A stretch of DNA of 64,000 bases, taken from Gemmatimonadota bacterium. GTDB taxonomy: Bacteria > Gemmatimonadota > Gemmatimonadetes > Gemmatimonadales > GWC2-71-9. Below, one piece after another: positions 34,040-42,345 of this stretch (the stretch's first letter is position 1; the number at the start of each line of letters is the position of its first letter). The DNA lies in assembly GCA_016713785.1 (NCBI GenBank), contig JADJOM010000003.1:1073501-1137500 (forward strand), written 5' to 3'. Under the pieces are notes generated by a model. The model ran no database searches. It saw only the letters and a program-made list of their open reading frames with translations, and had not been told where the DNA came from. The translations under genes and the position numbers were made by a program.

Positions 34040-35623
34040 TCAGGGGCAGGTGGCGCCGCTGATGAACCAGCAGCGCGCCACGGGCGACGTGGAGAAGAAA
34101 TCGAGCAGCAGGCCGGCCACCTTCGCCTCCCCCTGGTCGGAGGGGTGGGTTCCGTCCGCCTCGAGGTCGGCCGGGAACCACTGCAACCCGTCGGAGCGCG
34201 CCGTGGTGCCGTTGGCCCAGAGGTACGGCCCCCAGCCCACCCAGGGGGCGGCACCGGTGCTGTAATTGAGGTTGCCCGCAACCGGGTTCACGATACTGCC
34301 GCCCGCCGCCATCTGCTGGACCTGCGCCTCAATCAGCCACTTTACCGAGAAGCCGCCCTCATAGGCGTATGGCTCCGGGTTGAGCGTGGTGGTGGCGTAG
34401 CCGGCGTAGATCCGGCTCGCCACGAAGACCAGCTTGAGGTTGGGGTAGCGGGTGCGCAGCGCCCGCAGGATCTGCCCGCCGTCGGTGAGGACCTGGAAGG
34501 CGTCGGCATCCGCCCGGGGCAGCGAGGAGGTCGGGTGCATGAGGGCGAGCTTGAGCCAGACCACCTGCACCTGCTTCTCGGTCACCCCCGCAGGCGTGAG
34601 CGCCGAGTCGAGGACCCGCTGGTATTCCGACCCGGCGGCCGAGACCCACACCTCGGCCGTCGAGCTGGAGTGCGCCCCGTTCACCACCTTCACCGTGCTC
34701 CGGCGCACCCCCTGGCTCTGGCCGGTGAAGGACCAGGCGTTGCACGGATCGCCGGCGAACTTGGTGCACCACTCCTGGGTGGCGTTGGACATGCCGATGG
34801 AGAGCAGCACCACCTTGCCGCTGGCGGAGGGAGTACCGGCGGCGTCGAGCGGCACCACCTGGTTGGCCAGCGCGACGCCGGCGGCCAGGTGGGCGGCGGG
34901 GAGGGCATTCGAACCCGGGTACAGCAGCCCGCTGAAGCCCTGGTAGCTGGCGCTTCCCAGGTCAGTCAGCGCCACCCGGCCGCCGTCGGCACGGGTGAAG
35001 GCACCACGGACCTTGACGGTGGCGGTGTCGGCGATCCCGTTGTAGCTCGCGATGATGCCGGTCGTGCCGTTGCTGACGCCCGTGACGAATCCCGCCTGGG
35101 TAACGGTGGCGACCGATGGATTGGCGCTGGTCCAGCTCACCGTCACCCCGGTGATGGGCTGCCCGCCGGCGTTCCGCACCTGCGCCCCGAGCTGCAGCAC
35201 GCTGCCCCCGGCCACCGAATCCGCGCCCGGGGTGATCACCACGCTCCCGGCCGGCGCCGCCTGCACCAGGACGGCCGCGCCGCCGCTGATCCCGCTTGTC
35301 GTGGCCGAAATCGTGACCTGCCCCGCCGCGAGGCCGACGACCTGGCCGGTCGAGGTGACCGAGGCCAGCGTGCCGTTGCTGCTCTGCCAGGTGAAGGTCT
35401 TGCCCGCCAGGACGGTCCCGTCGGAGTCCCTGGCCACGGCGACCAGCTGGATGTGCCCGGACAGGAACACGGTGTCCGCCGCCGGTGAGACCTCGACCAC
35501 GGCCACAGGCCCGGGGACGACCGGATCCTGGCGCGAGCTGGAGGCACAGGCACCCAGCAGGGCGAGGCCGAAGAGCGAGGGGTGGCGGGTGAGGCGGAGC
35601 AGCGTGCGGCAGGTCGCGTTCAT
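34040..35623 (-). CDS. Big_2 lipoprotein with SGNH-hydrolase-like domain
   Basis: The 527-residue protein starts with a lipoprotein signal peptide ending in a lipobox (LFGLALLGAC, with Cys26 as the likely lipidation site). Two Big_2 Ig-like domains follow (about 40-120 and 122-205; for example VAVARDSDGTVLAGKTFTW and PSVATVTQAGFVTGVSNGTTGI). The rest (about 215-527) resembles an SGNH/GDSL hydrolase: VVLLSIGMSNATQEW near the nucleophile block, VVWLKLALMHP, and the closing DGTHPSDQGEAKVA with its Asp and His. It is probably anchored on the cell surface or in the periplasm and may deacylate a polysaccharide; that is inference. It lies 49 nt before the M16 gene. Confidence 0.75.
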   Translation of the reverse strand: MNATCRTLLRLTRHPSLFGLALLGACASSSRQDPVVPGPVAVVEVSPAADTVFLSGHIQLVAVARDSDGTVLAGKTFTWQSSNGTLASVTSTGQVVGLAAGQVTISATTSGISGGAAVLVQAAPAGSVVITPGADSVAGGSVLQLGAQVRNAGGQPITGVTVSWTSANPSVATVTQAGFVTGVSNGTTGIIASYNGIADTATVKVRGAFTRADGGRVALTDLGSASYQGFSGLLYPGSNALPAAHLAAGVALANQVVPLDAAGTPSASGKVVLLSIGMSNATQEWCTKFAGDPCNAWSFTGQSQGVRRSTVKVVNGAHSSSTAEVWVSAAGSEYQRVLDSALTPAGVTEKQVQVVWLKLALMHPTSSLPRADADAFQVLTDGGQILRALRTRYPNLKLVFVASRIYAGYATTTLNPEPYAYEGGFSVKWLIEAQVQQMAAGGSIVNPVAGNLNYSTGAAPWVGWGPYLWANGTTARSDGLQWFPADLEADGTHPSDQGEAKVAGLLLDFFSTSPVARCWFISGATCP

Positions 35624-35759
35624 GACATTCCCGGGGCCGGAGGCGGGGATAACCTATCTGGGTACCGGCACTTCCAGCGGTGATCGGCGGCACCCCCGCG
35701 CCAGGGTGCATTCTACCCGATGCCGCCCAGTGGGGCCACCCATGCGTCCCTCCAAGGCA

Positions 35760-35790
35760 CGGGGGCCCGACCGATCCGGCCGGGCCCCCG
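35760..35790 (-). terminator. GC-rich hairpin after the cytochrome c gene
   Basis: A 10-bp perfect stem (CGGGGGCCCG at 35760-35769 with CGGGCCCCCG at 35781-35790) lies 25 nt past the stop codon at 35815-35817. The loop can form a further small CCG/CGG stem. It separates the cytochrome gene from the Big_2 lipoprotein gene. No T-run follows. Confidence 0.6.
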
Positions 35791-35814
35791 GGGGAAGGCG
35801 CTGCGGGGAGCGGA

Positions 35815-36514
35815 CTACTGGGCAGCCCGCTCCTGCGGCCGGCTGAGGAATGCCACGAGCGCGTCGACGTCCGCCGCAGCCAGGTCCAGGCGTGGCATGC
35901 GCAGGGTCCCTTCCCCGATGGGAGGCAGGCTCGCCGGGTTGGTGATCCGCTGCCTGACGTACGCGGCTTCGAGCGCCCGACCCGTCAGCTCAGGACCGAA
36001 GGCGTGGCTCTCGTTGGCCTGCCCGAACTCCTCGATGTCGCCGTTGAGGTGGCAGCTGGCGCACCCCTTGGCCACGAACAGCTGCCGGCCACGTTCCGCC
36101 GGGACAGCGGCGGCGAGTGACTCGCCGGCCCGCACCACGCGAATCGGCAGGAGCGTGAGCTCGGTCCGCCGCCCCCGGCCGAATCCCGACTCGACGGTCA
36201 GCAGCACCCGATCCCCCTGCGGCACCGTGAACGTGGCGGCGTACCGGCCCTTGGACCCGGTGGGCTCTGCCGCGATCCGGTTGGCCCCTGCCCGACGCTG
36301 CCCGGGCCGCAGCATCCGCCACCCGGACATGGGGGCTGAGCCCGTCGAGGAGGGTGACGCCGTGCTGCCGCACCGTGAATTCGAGCCGGTAGGTGGCGCC
36401 GGCCCGGAGCACCTCCGGAGGGTTCTCCACCGACACGACCGCCCAACCGCCCACCGCCCTCGCGGCGCCCAGCCCAAGGGCCGCCACCGCGGCCCACTTC
36501 CCGATCATCAGCAT
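35815..36514 (-). pseudogene. secreted cytochrome c with an N-terminal YtkA/FixH-like domain, frameshifted
   Basis: The gene starts at an ATG (36514) with a very strong Shine-Dalgarno sequence (GGGGAGG, 7 nt before). The first 60 or so codons give a signal peptide (WAAVAALGLGAARAVGGWAVV) and part of a YtkA/FixH-like fold (YRLEFTVRQHGVTLLDGLSP, HVRVADAA). The continuation (GSKGRYAATFTVPQGDRVLL) and a mono-haem cytochrome c domain with CASCH and a likely axial Met in RMPRL lie in another frame. The switch is between about 36275 and 36335. The 700-nt span has one base too many or two too few, the same net change as in apaG. Electron transfer in the periplasm is the family role. It could be an assembly error rather than a dead gene. 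Confidence 0.8.
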
Positions 36515-36550
36515 TGCGACCTCCCCTGAATTGTCCCGGTTGAGACCCCG

Positions 36551-36565
36551 CCCGCGTTACGCGGG
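36551..36565 (-). promoter_or_regulatory. short perfect palindrome upstream of the cytochrome c gene
   Basis: The sequence CCCGCG-TTA-CGCGGG is a 6-bp perfect inverted repeat with a 3-nt centre. It lies 37 nt before the cytochrome ATG and 65 nt after the preceding gene's stop. It could be a regulator site or a weak terminator of the gene at 36630; sequence alone does not decide. Confidence 0.35.
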
Positions 36566-36629
36566 AGCGAGGACCCCCATCGGATGCCACCCGGCCCGGA
36601 TTGGTTTGGCTCGCGTGGGGGCCGGGAGG

Positions 36630-37259
36630 TCAGGGGGATGGGTCGGCGGTGACACCGGCCCCAATCGGCGGCACCGGTGGATGGGCCGGGACCGGGCAGC
36701 CGGGGGTATTCGGGTAGATGCAGCGCAGGCTCTCAGCAAACTGCAACGGCTGCGCCGCGCGCCACCGGGCGTAGGGCCCATACTTGGCCTCGGCCTGGGT
36801 GCGCAGCGACGCGGGCAGGCTGAGGAAGTAGTCGAGCGCGGCGTTCCAGGCGATCAGCTCCTCTTCCCCAAGCCGACGCGTGCCCGCGGCGGCGTTCCCG
36901 ACGACGTGCACGATCTCGTGGGTCAGCCCCACCGCGAGGAGCACGGGGGTCAGGGTGTCGTTGTACAGGATGACCTGCTGGCCCCGGTGGTCGGTCAGGA
37001 AGTCGGGGGCGCGGCCGGCGGCGCGAGCCAGGTCGCTCGCGGCGTTGGCCTCGCGGCCGGAGGCGTCCGCAAAGACGATCGCATAACCCGAGGCCGCGTA
37101 GCGCTCGAGCACCGCGCGGCCCGCCGGAGACTGCAGCAGCACCCGCGCGGCGGCCACCAGACGCGGATGCCGGGCGAAGGTCACGGGGATCCGCGCGGCG
37201 GTATCCTGGCCCCCAAGCAGCCCCGGGAGGAGCAGAAGGCCGAGCATGCCAGCGGACAT
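36630..37259 (-). CDS. small secreted protein with an HEIVH zinc motif
   Basis: I do not recognise this 209-residue protein as a named family. It has a short signal peptide (MLGLLLLPGLLGGQD) and a central HEIVH motif in VGLTHEIVHVVGNAA, the HExxH pattern of zinc metallopeptidases, followed by a conserved-looking EELIAWNAALDYFLSLP. The upstream part (AVLERYAASGYAIVFADASG) looks like a compact alpha/beta segment, and the tail is proline-rich with two cysteines. It may be a periplasmic metallopeptidase. GAGG lies 7 nt before the ATG. The tRNA and its hairpin lie just upstream, so the gene is probably transcribed on its own or by read-through. Confidence 0.7.
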   Translation of the reverse strand: MSAGMLGLLLLPGLLGGQDTAARIPVTFARHPRLVAAARVLLQSPAGRAVLERYAASGYAIVFADASGREANAASDLARAAGRAPDFLTDHRGQQVILYNDTLTPVLLAVGLTHEIVHVVGNAAAGTRRLGEEELIAWNAALDYFLSLPASLRTQAEAKYGPYARWRAAQPLQFAESLRCIYPNTPGCPVPAHPPVPPIGAGVTADPSP

Positions 37260-37293
37260 CGCCTGCCTCGGGATGGGGCGCGGGGGAACGCGA

Positions 37294-37319
37294 AGGGCCC
37301 GGACGGGAGTCCGGGCCCT
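37294..37319 (-). terminator. perfect 11-bp hairpin after the tRNA gene
   Basis: AGGGCCCGGAC (37294-37304) pairs fully with GTCCGGGCCCT (37309-37319) around a 4-nt loop, 5 nt past the tRNA 3' end. It probably ends the eno-ftsB-tRNA transcript. Only two T residues follow on the minus strand. Confidence 0.7.
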
Positions 37320-37324
37320 GCGGA

Positions 37325-37398
37325 TAGCTGGGGGCGGATTCGAACCGCCGACCCCGGCATTATGAGTGCCGTGCTCTAACCACCTGAGCTACCCAGCC
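37325..37398 (-). tRNA. tRNA with CAU anticodon (Met elongator or Ile2)
   Basis: The minus strand folds into a full cloverleaf: acceptor GGCTGGG/CCCAGCT with a G1-U72 pair, D-arm GCTC..GAGC, anticodon stem CGGCA/TGCCG with loop CTCATAA (anticodon CAT), variable loop GGGTC, T-arm GGCGG-TTCGAAT-CCGCC, and A73. CCA is not encoded. It lies 27 nt after ftsB with no room for its own promoter, so it is probably co-transcribed with eno and ftsB. The CAU anticodon fits elongator tRNA-Met or the lysidine-modified tRNA-Ile2; the choice needs comparison with the genome's other CAU tRNAs. Confidence 0.93.
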
Positions 37399-37425
37399 TT
37401 GGGGCGGATATCCTACCCAGCGGAC

Positions 37426-37716
37426 CTAGCGCCCGTCAAGGCTGTCGGGCTCGATCCGGTACAGGAACTCCCCCGGCCGGATCATCCCCATGTTCTCGCG
37501 GGCCAGGCGCTCCACCAGCCTTCGGTCCGACCCGAGCTGGCCCAGGTACCGGGTGAGCGAATCCACCTCGACCGTCAGCTGGTCGATCCTCGCCTGTTCC
37601 GCGCGCGTGTCGCGGCGCAGCGCCAGCCAGTCATGGATCGCGTATTCGCCGCCGAAGAGCGCCACCGCCAGCGCCGCCAGCAGGACGCCCAGGGTGGCCA
37701 GCCGGGCCCGGCTCAC
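37426..37716 (-). CDS. ftsB: FtsB/DivIC-type septum formation protein
   Basis: The 96-residue protein has one N-terminal membrane segment (LATLGVLLAALAVALFGG, about 6-23) followed by a leucine-containing coiled coil (about 35-70, ARIDQLTVEVDSLTRYLGQL) and the family ending ERLARENMGMIRPGEFLYRI. FtsB/DivIC links FtsL and FtsQ in the divisome. The GTG start at 37716 overlaps the eno stop by 4 nt; eno-ftsB is a widely conserved pair. The product is small but the pattern is clear. Confidence 0.9.
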   Translation of the reverse strand: MSRARLATLGVLLAALAVALFGGEYAIHDWLALRRDTRAEQARIDQLTVEVDSLTRYLGQLGSDRRLVERLARENMGMIRPGEFLYRIEPDSLDGR

Positions 37717-38993
37717 AGCGCGTAGAGGTCCCGCCCGGGATACTGGGCGATGTCCCCCAGCTCCTCCGCGATGCGGAGCAGCTGGTTGTACTTGGCGATC
37801 CGGTCGGTGCGGCTGGCACTGCCGGTCTTGATCTGCCCGGTCCCCACCGCCACGGCGAGGTCGGCGATGAAGGTGTCCTCGGTCTCGCCGGACCGGTGCG
37901 AGATGATGGACCCATAGCCCGCGGTCTTGGCCATCTCGATGCACTCGAGCGTCTCGGTCAGGGTGCCGATCTGGTTCACCTTGACCAGCACCGCGTTCCC
38001 GACCCCCTGCTCGATGCCGCGGGAGAGCCGGTCCACGTTGGTGACGAAGAGGTCATCGCCCACCAGCTGGCAGCGGTCGCCCAGCCGGTCGGTGAGCAGC
38101 TTCCACCCGTCCCAGTCGTCCTCGGCCAGCCCGTCCTCGATCGAGACGATCGGGTACCGGTCCACCCAGGCGGCGTAGAGGTCGACCATGCCGGAGGCGG
38201 GGCGCCGGCTGCCGTCGCCCTTCTTGAAGACATACTCCCCGTCCTGGAACAGCTCGGAAGCCGCCACGTCGAGGGCGATCGCGAGGTCGCGGCCGGGTTC
38301 GTAGCCGGCGGCCTGGATGGCCTCCATCACCACGTCGAGCGCCGCCTCGTTCGAGGGCAGCATCGGGGCGAATCCGCCCTCGTCGCCCACGGCGGTGGAC
38401 AGCTTCATCCTGGTCAGGACCTTCTTGAGCGCGTGGAAGACTTCCACGCCCATGCGCAGCCCCTCGCCGAAGGTGTCGGCGCCGATGGGGACCACCATGA
38501 ACTCCTGCGCATCCACGTTGTTCGACGCGTGGGCCCCGCCATTCAGGATGTTCATCATGGGCACCGGCAGCACCCGCGCCAGCGGCCCGCCCAGGTAGCG
38601 GTAGAGCGGCAGGCCGGCGTCCTGGGCCGCCGCCCGCGCCACGGCGAGCGAGACCGCCAGCATCGCGTTGGCGCCGAGGTGGCTCTTGTTGGGGGTGCCG
38701 TCCATGTCGAGCATCTCGAGGTCGATCGAGACCTGGTCCTCGGCGGCCATGCCCTCGAGCCGCGGCCCGATCACCTCGTTCACGTTCCGCACCGCCTCGA
38801 GCACACCCTTGCCCAGGTACCGCTTGGCGTCCCCGTCCCGCAATTCCACCGCCTCGTGCTCACCGGTGCTGGCGCCGCTCGGAACCGCGGCGCGCCCGGT
38901 GGCGCCGCTGGACAGGACGACCTCGGCCTCGACGGTGGGGTTGCCCCGGCTGTCGATGATCTCGCGACCGTGCACTTCGATGATGGTGGACAT
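37713..38993 (-). CDS. eno: enolase
   Basis: Enolase interconverts 2-phosphoglycerate and phosphoenolpyruvate in glycolysis. The 426-residue protein has the family start IIEVHGREIIDSRGNPTVEAEV, the substrate loop SGASTGEHEAVELRD, the metal-site region LNGGAHASNNVDAQEFM, SIEDGLAEDDW, LVGDDLFVTN, VKVNQIGTLTETL and the SHRSGETED active-site loop. Length is standard. A -10/-35-like pair lies upstream, and eno probably leads the eno-ftsB-tRNA unit. Confidence 0.98.
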   Translation of the reverse strand: MSTIIEVHGREIIDSRGNPTVEAEVVLSSGATGRAAVPSGASTGEHEAVELRDGDAKRYLGKGVLEAVRNVNEVIGPRLEGMAAEDQVSIDLEMLDMDGTPNKSHLGANAMLAVSLAVARAAAQDAGLPLYRYLGGPLARVLPVPMMNILNGGAHASNNVDAQEFMVVPIGADTFGEGLRMGVEVFHALKKVLTRMKLSTAVGDEGGFAPMLPSNEAALDVVMEAIQAAGYEPGRDLAIALDVAASELFQDGEYVFKKGDGSRRPASGMVDLYAAWVDRYPIVSIEDGLAEDDWDGWKLLTDRLGDRCQLVGDDLFVTNVDRLSRGIEQGVGNAVLVKVNQIGTLTETLECIEMAKTAGYGSIISHRSGETEDTFIADLAVAVGTGQIKTGSASRTDRIAKYNQLLRIAEELGDIAQYPGRDLYAL

Positions 38994-39034
38994 GGGACCT
39001 GGGGTTTGGGGGGGTCGGACCCTGCGACGGGGGG

Positions 39035-39064
39035 AACGTAAGCGGCAGCGGGGGCGTGCGCCAA
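39035..39064 (-). promoter_or_regulatory. possible eno promoter
   Basis: On the minus strand TTGGCG (39064-39059) is followed 18 nt later by TACGTT (39040-39035), 41 nt before the eno ATG. Both hexamers match the sigma-70 consensus at four of six positions. The gap between eno and the upstream plsC gene is only 93 nt, so this is the natural place for a promoter. Confidence 0.3.
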
Positions 39065-39086
39065 GGGCGGCCGGCGGGGGCGCGAC

Positions 39087-39800
39087 CTACTCCCGCGCAC
39101 CGAGGGCGAGCATGGCGGACCGCACCCGCCCGGCCAGGGTATCCCGGTCGGCGTACGTCAGCCCGGCCGTCGGGATCAGTCCGCCCAGGCGGACGGTGAT
39201 GGGCACCGGCCGCGGCCGGACGCTCCCGCGCGGGAGGGCCTCGTGACTCCCCAGGATGACCACCGGGACGACCGGCACCTGGGCCACGATGGCCAGCACG
39301 AACGGCCCCTTCTTGAACGGCAGCAGCCGGCCGTCGCGGCTCCGGGTCCCCTCGGGGAACACCAGGGCGGAGAATCCGCTCCGGATCACCCGGCCCGCCG
39401 CTTCGTAGGCGGAGACCGCCGAGCGGAGGTCACGCCGGTCGACTTCGATATGGCCTGCCGCGCGCATGGCCGGCCCGAAGAGGGGCACCCGCCCAAGTTC
39501 CTTCTTGGCCACGAAGCGCACCGACCCGGGCAGGAGCACCAGCAGCGCGAGGATGTCGAGCCACGACTGGTGGTTGGCGACGAACACGCAGGGGCCCATA
39601 CCCTCGACCCGTTCCAGCCCCTCGCCTCGGAGGGTGATCCCGTTGATGCGGACCAGGTCACGGGCGTACTGCCGGGGCCCCTCGTCGAAGATGCCGCCCG
39701 GCGTGTACGGCTCCCCGCGCCCGGCCGCCAGCACGATGCGGGCGGCGTGATGTACCGTGCAGCAGCACATGCTGAGGATGTAGCGCAGCGCCGCGATCAT
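39087..39800 (-). CDS. plsC: 1-acylglycerol-3-phosphate O-acyltransferase (PlsC family)
   Basis: The 237-residue protein has the acyltransferase motif I NHQSWLD (HX4D) near residue 75, motif II-like FGPAMRAAGHIEVDR and motif III FPEGTRSRDG. A hydrophobic N-terminal segment (about 3-25, with three adjacent cysteines) probably places it on the inner face of the cytoplasmic membrane, where it makes phosphatidic acid. The ATG start overlaps the thiL stop by 4 nt. Acyl donor specificity cannot be read. Confidence 0.9.
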   Translation of the reverse strand: MIAALRYILSMCCCTVHHAARIVLAAGRGEPYTPGGIFDEGPRQYARDLVRINGITLRGEGLERVEGMGPCVFVANHQSWLDILALLVLLPGSVRFVAKKELGRVPLFGPAMRAAGHIEVDRRDLRSAVSAYEAAGRVIRSGFSALVFPEGTRSRDGRLLPFKKGPFVLAIVAQVPVVPVVILGSHEALPRGSVRPRPVPITVRLGGLIPTAGLTYADRDTLAGRVRSAMLALGARE

Positions 39801-40759
39801 GCGAAATGATCGTATCCGCCCAGTTGCACCGGCTGTCCGTCGAGCCGCAGCGTGACCCCCTTCCCTGCGGTCACCACGCCGACGCGCGTCAGCGGCAGCC
39901 CGCACCGCGCGGCCAGCTCGGCGCCCTCCGGGTCGGAGAACGCCGGCGGCAGCGCGGCGAGGAGCTCATAGTCCTCGCCGCCGGTGGCGGCGAACACGGC
40001 GGGTGGCTCGGCGGTCCCCGCCGCCTGGCGCACCGCCGCAGCGATCGGGATCCGCTCCAGGTCGAGCGTGATGGCCACCTGCGAGGCCGCGGCCAGGTGA
40101 CGCACATCGCCGGCGAGGCCGTCGCTCAGGTCGATCATGGCGCGGGCCCCGGCCTCCGCGAGCGCCATTCCCAGCGCAATCCGCGGCACCGGGTGCGCGT
40201 AGGCCTCCCGCGCGGCGGATTCGGGCGCGGCACCGCGCCGCCACGCCACCAGCGCCGCCCGACTCAGGCCCGGGGTGCCGCTCAGCCAGATCCCATCGCC
40301 GGGACGGGCCCCGTTGCGCGGCACGGGGCGCGGGGCGCGTCCCACCACCGTGATGTCCACCAGCCAGTGCGGGCTCGCGCTCAGGTCACCGCCGAGCACC
40401 ACGCCGCCCACGGAAGCCACGGCGGCCCCGACCCCCCGCATCAGCTCCACCAGCCGCACCTCGTCCACGCCGCGCGGCGCACCGACGCTCGCCAGGAGCC
40501 CCACCGGCGTGGCCCCCGCGGCCGCGAGGTCGGACAGCGCCCCCGCCGCCGCCCGCCAGCCGATCTCCTCGAAGCTCAGCCAGTCGGTCCGGAAGTGCAC
40601 TCCCTCCACGGAGAGGTCGGCGCTCAGCACGACCTCTCCGCTCCCCGCCGGCAGGATGGCGCAATCGTCGCCGAGCCCGTGGGCCACCGGGCCCAGCGCG
40701 GCGGCGATCCGCCGGATCCGGTCGAACTCGCCCCCCGGGCCGAGCTGGGAGGTGATCAT
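39797..40759 (-). CDS. thiL: thiamine-monophosphate kinase
   Basis: ThiL phosphorylates thiamine monophosphate to the active cofactor. The 320-residue protein has the nucleotide and metal segment LGDDCAIL, the conserved SADLSVEGVHF, WRAAAGALSDLAAAGATPVG, GGDLSASP and the later MIDLSDGLAGDVRHL and GGEDYEL motifs, all in the normal order. It is coupled at both ends by ATGA overlaps to plsC and the propeller gene. Confidence 0.95.
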   Translation of the reverse strand: MITSQLGPGGEFDRIRRIAAALGPVAHGLGDDCAILPAGSGEVVLSADLSVEGVHFRTDWLSFEEIGWRAAAGALSDLAAAGATPVGLLASVGAPRGVDEVRLVELMRGVGAAVASVGGVVLGGDLSASPHWLVDITVVGRAPRPVPRNGARPGDGIWLSGTPGLSRAALVAWRRGAAPESAAREAYAHPVPRIALGMALAEAGARAMIDLSDGLAGDVRHLAAASQVAITLDLERIPIAAAVRQAAGTAEPPAVFAATGGEDYELLAALPPAFSDPEGAELAARCGLPLTRVGVVTAGKGVTLRLDGQPVQLGGYDHFA

Positions 40760-42345
40760 CGCCCCACCAGGTCGCGCCGGAAGCGGACCAGCCCGGCCTC
40801 GGTGGCCACCCAGAGGTAGTCGTCGTCCACCGCGAGGTCGTACACCCGGCCCGGCAGGTCGCCCGGCGTGGCGAGGGCGCGGCGGAGCGGCGTCGCCAGC
40901 GTGGCGAATCCCACCCCGCGCTCCCCGGCCACATAGAGCCCGCCGGCCCCATTGACCACCGTGTGCAGCTGCCCGAGCCCGGCCCCGAGCAGCGGCCCGG
41001 CGCTGTAGCGCCCGGTGCCCGGATCCCGCCAGAGCAGGCGGTCACGGGTGAGTGCCACCAGGGTGTCGCTTCGCCATGCGAGGTCGACAACCGGTGCCTG
41101 CAGGCTCAGGCCGTCCTGCAGCGCCTTCGGCTGCAACAGGTCCGGCTGCTCCGGCAGTGCCGCAAAGAGACCTCGATCGGTTCCCACCCACACGGTGTCG
41201 CCGGAGAGTTCCACCGCCGCGGCGGCCCCGGTGAACTCCGGGGCCAGTGTGCGCAGGCCCGTCGAGTCGTCCCAGCGTGCCACCCCATGCAGGGTCCCCA
41301 CCGCGATTCTCCCCCGCCGCTGGGCCAGGTCGAGGACGCGCGCATCCGGCAGGCCGCGGGCTTCATCGAACACCCGGGCGTCCTCGTCACGCGGGTTGAT
41401 CCGGACCAGCCCGTTGCCGGTCGCGAGCCACAACTCGGAGCCCCGCCCCACCATGCGCCGGGCCTCGGTGAACGGGAGGCCGCGGGCCGTGGGTCCCTGG
41501 AAGGAGCGGAACTGGCCGAGATCGCTGGCCACGAAGGTCAGCGCCGGATCGGCCCGCGCTGTACGGGGGGTGACCGCCCAGACACCCCCGTTCCCGGGGA
41601 ACAGCGCTTCGACCCGCGCCGCGGGGAGGCCCAGCGGGAATCGCTCGGGGAGACCCGCCCCATCCGCGTAGTAGAGGAGGCCTACTCCATCGGTGCCGAG
41701 GAACCAGCCGAGCCCGAGGAATCCATCGGCCCGGGCGGCGGCGGTGAGCCGCACGTCGCGCAGGCGTCCCTCCACCCGGAGCGCCGCCGCCGACGCCTGG
41801 ATGGCGGGCACCGTGCGGAGCACCTGTTCCGCCGTGGTGATCCTCACCGGTCGCTGGGGTGCGGCGCTCGAGGTCGCGAAGCCGCCGCGCTGCGCGACAT
41901 ACCAGCCACCGCTGGTGCGCAGGAACAGGCCGCTCGCGGGGAGCAGCGCGTCCAGGGCCGCGTCGGTGACCCGGCCGGGGACCGTGCCGTCCTCCCAGCT
42001 CTGGATGCCCGGATCGAAGCGAATCCAGCCGGAGGGGAGCACCATCCAGAGCGAACCGTCGAGCGGGTCGGCCAGGGCACCGGTGACGCCGGCGAGCAGG
42101 CCGTCGCCGGGGGGCTGCCAGGGACCGTTCCATCGGCGCGACTGGGGATCGAACTCCAGGATACCGGCCGGGCTGACCACGTAGACCCGGTCGCGGCTGC
42201 TGGCGAGGGCGTTGATCCGGCCCAGTTCGCCGATCACGGCGCGATCGGCGGGCGCCCACTCCCGGCCCTGGGCCTCAAGTCCGTCGGGCAGCAGCAGCAG
42301 GAACAGGAGCAGCGGCAACCCGGCCCGACCGCGGGAGGCTACCAT
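40756..42345 (-). CDS. secreted beta-propeller protein
   Basis: The 529-residue protein has a signal peptide (LPLLLFLLLLPDGLEA, about 10-25) and repeated four-strand blades of the kind seen in two-component-regulator propellers, for example RVYVVSPAGILEFDPQSRRW, LWLATGNGLVRINP, IAVGTLHGVARWDD, VWVGTDRGLFAALP and LWVATEAGLVRFRRD. About ten blades can be counted, perhaps one or two propellers. No kinase or other output domain is attached. The start at 42345 overlaps the nnrDE stop by 7 nt. Ligand and role are unknown. Confidence 0.78.
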   Translation of the reverse strand: MVASRGRAGLPLLLFLLLLPDGLEAQGREWAPADRAVIGELGRINALASSRDRVYVVSPAGILEFDPQSRRWNGPWQPPGDGLLAGVTGALADPLDGSLWMVLPSGWIRFDPGIQSWEDGTVPGRVTDAALDALLPASGLFLRTSGGWYVAQRGGFATSSAAPQRPVRITTAEQVLRTVPAIQASAAALRVEGRLRDVRLTAAARADGFLGLGWFLGTDGVGLLYYADGAGLPERFPLGLPAARVEALFPGNGGVWAVTPRTARADPALTFVASDLGQFRSFQGPTARGLPFTEARRMVGRGSELWLATGNGLVRINPRDEDARVFDEARGLPDARVLDLAQRRGRIAVGTLHGVARWDDSTGLRTLAPEFTGAAAAVELSGDTVWVGTDRGLFAALPEQPDLLQPKALQDGLSLQAPVVDLAWRSDTLVALTRDRLLWRDPGTGRYSAGPLLGAGLGQLHTVVNGAGGLYVAGERGVGFATLATPLRRALATPGDLPGRVYDLAVDDDYLWVATEAGLVRFRRDLVGR

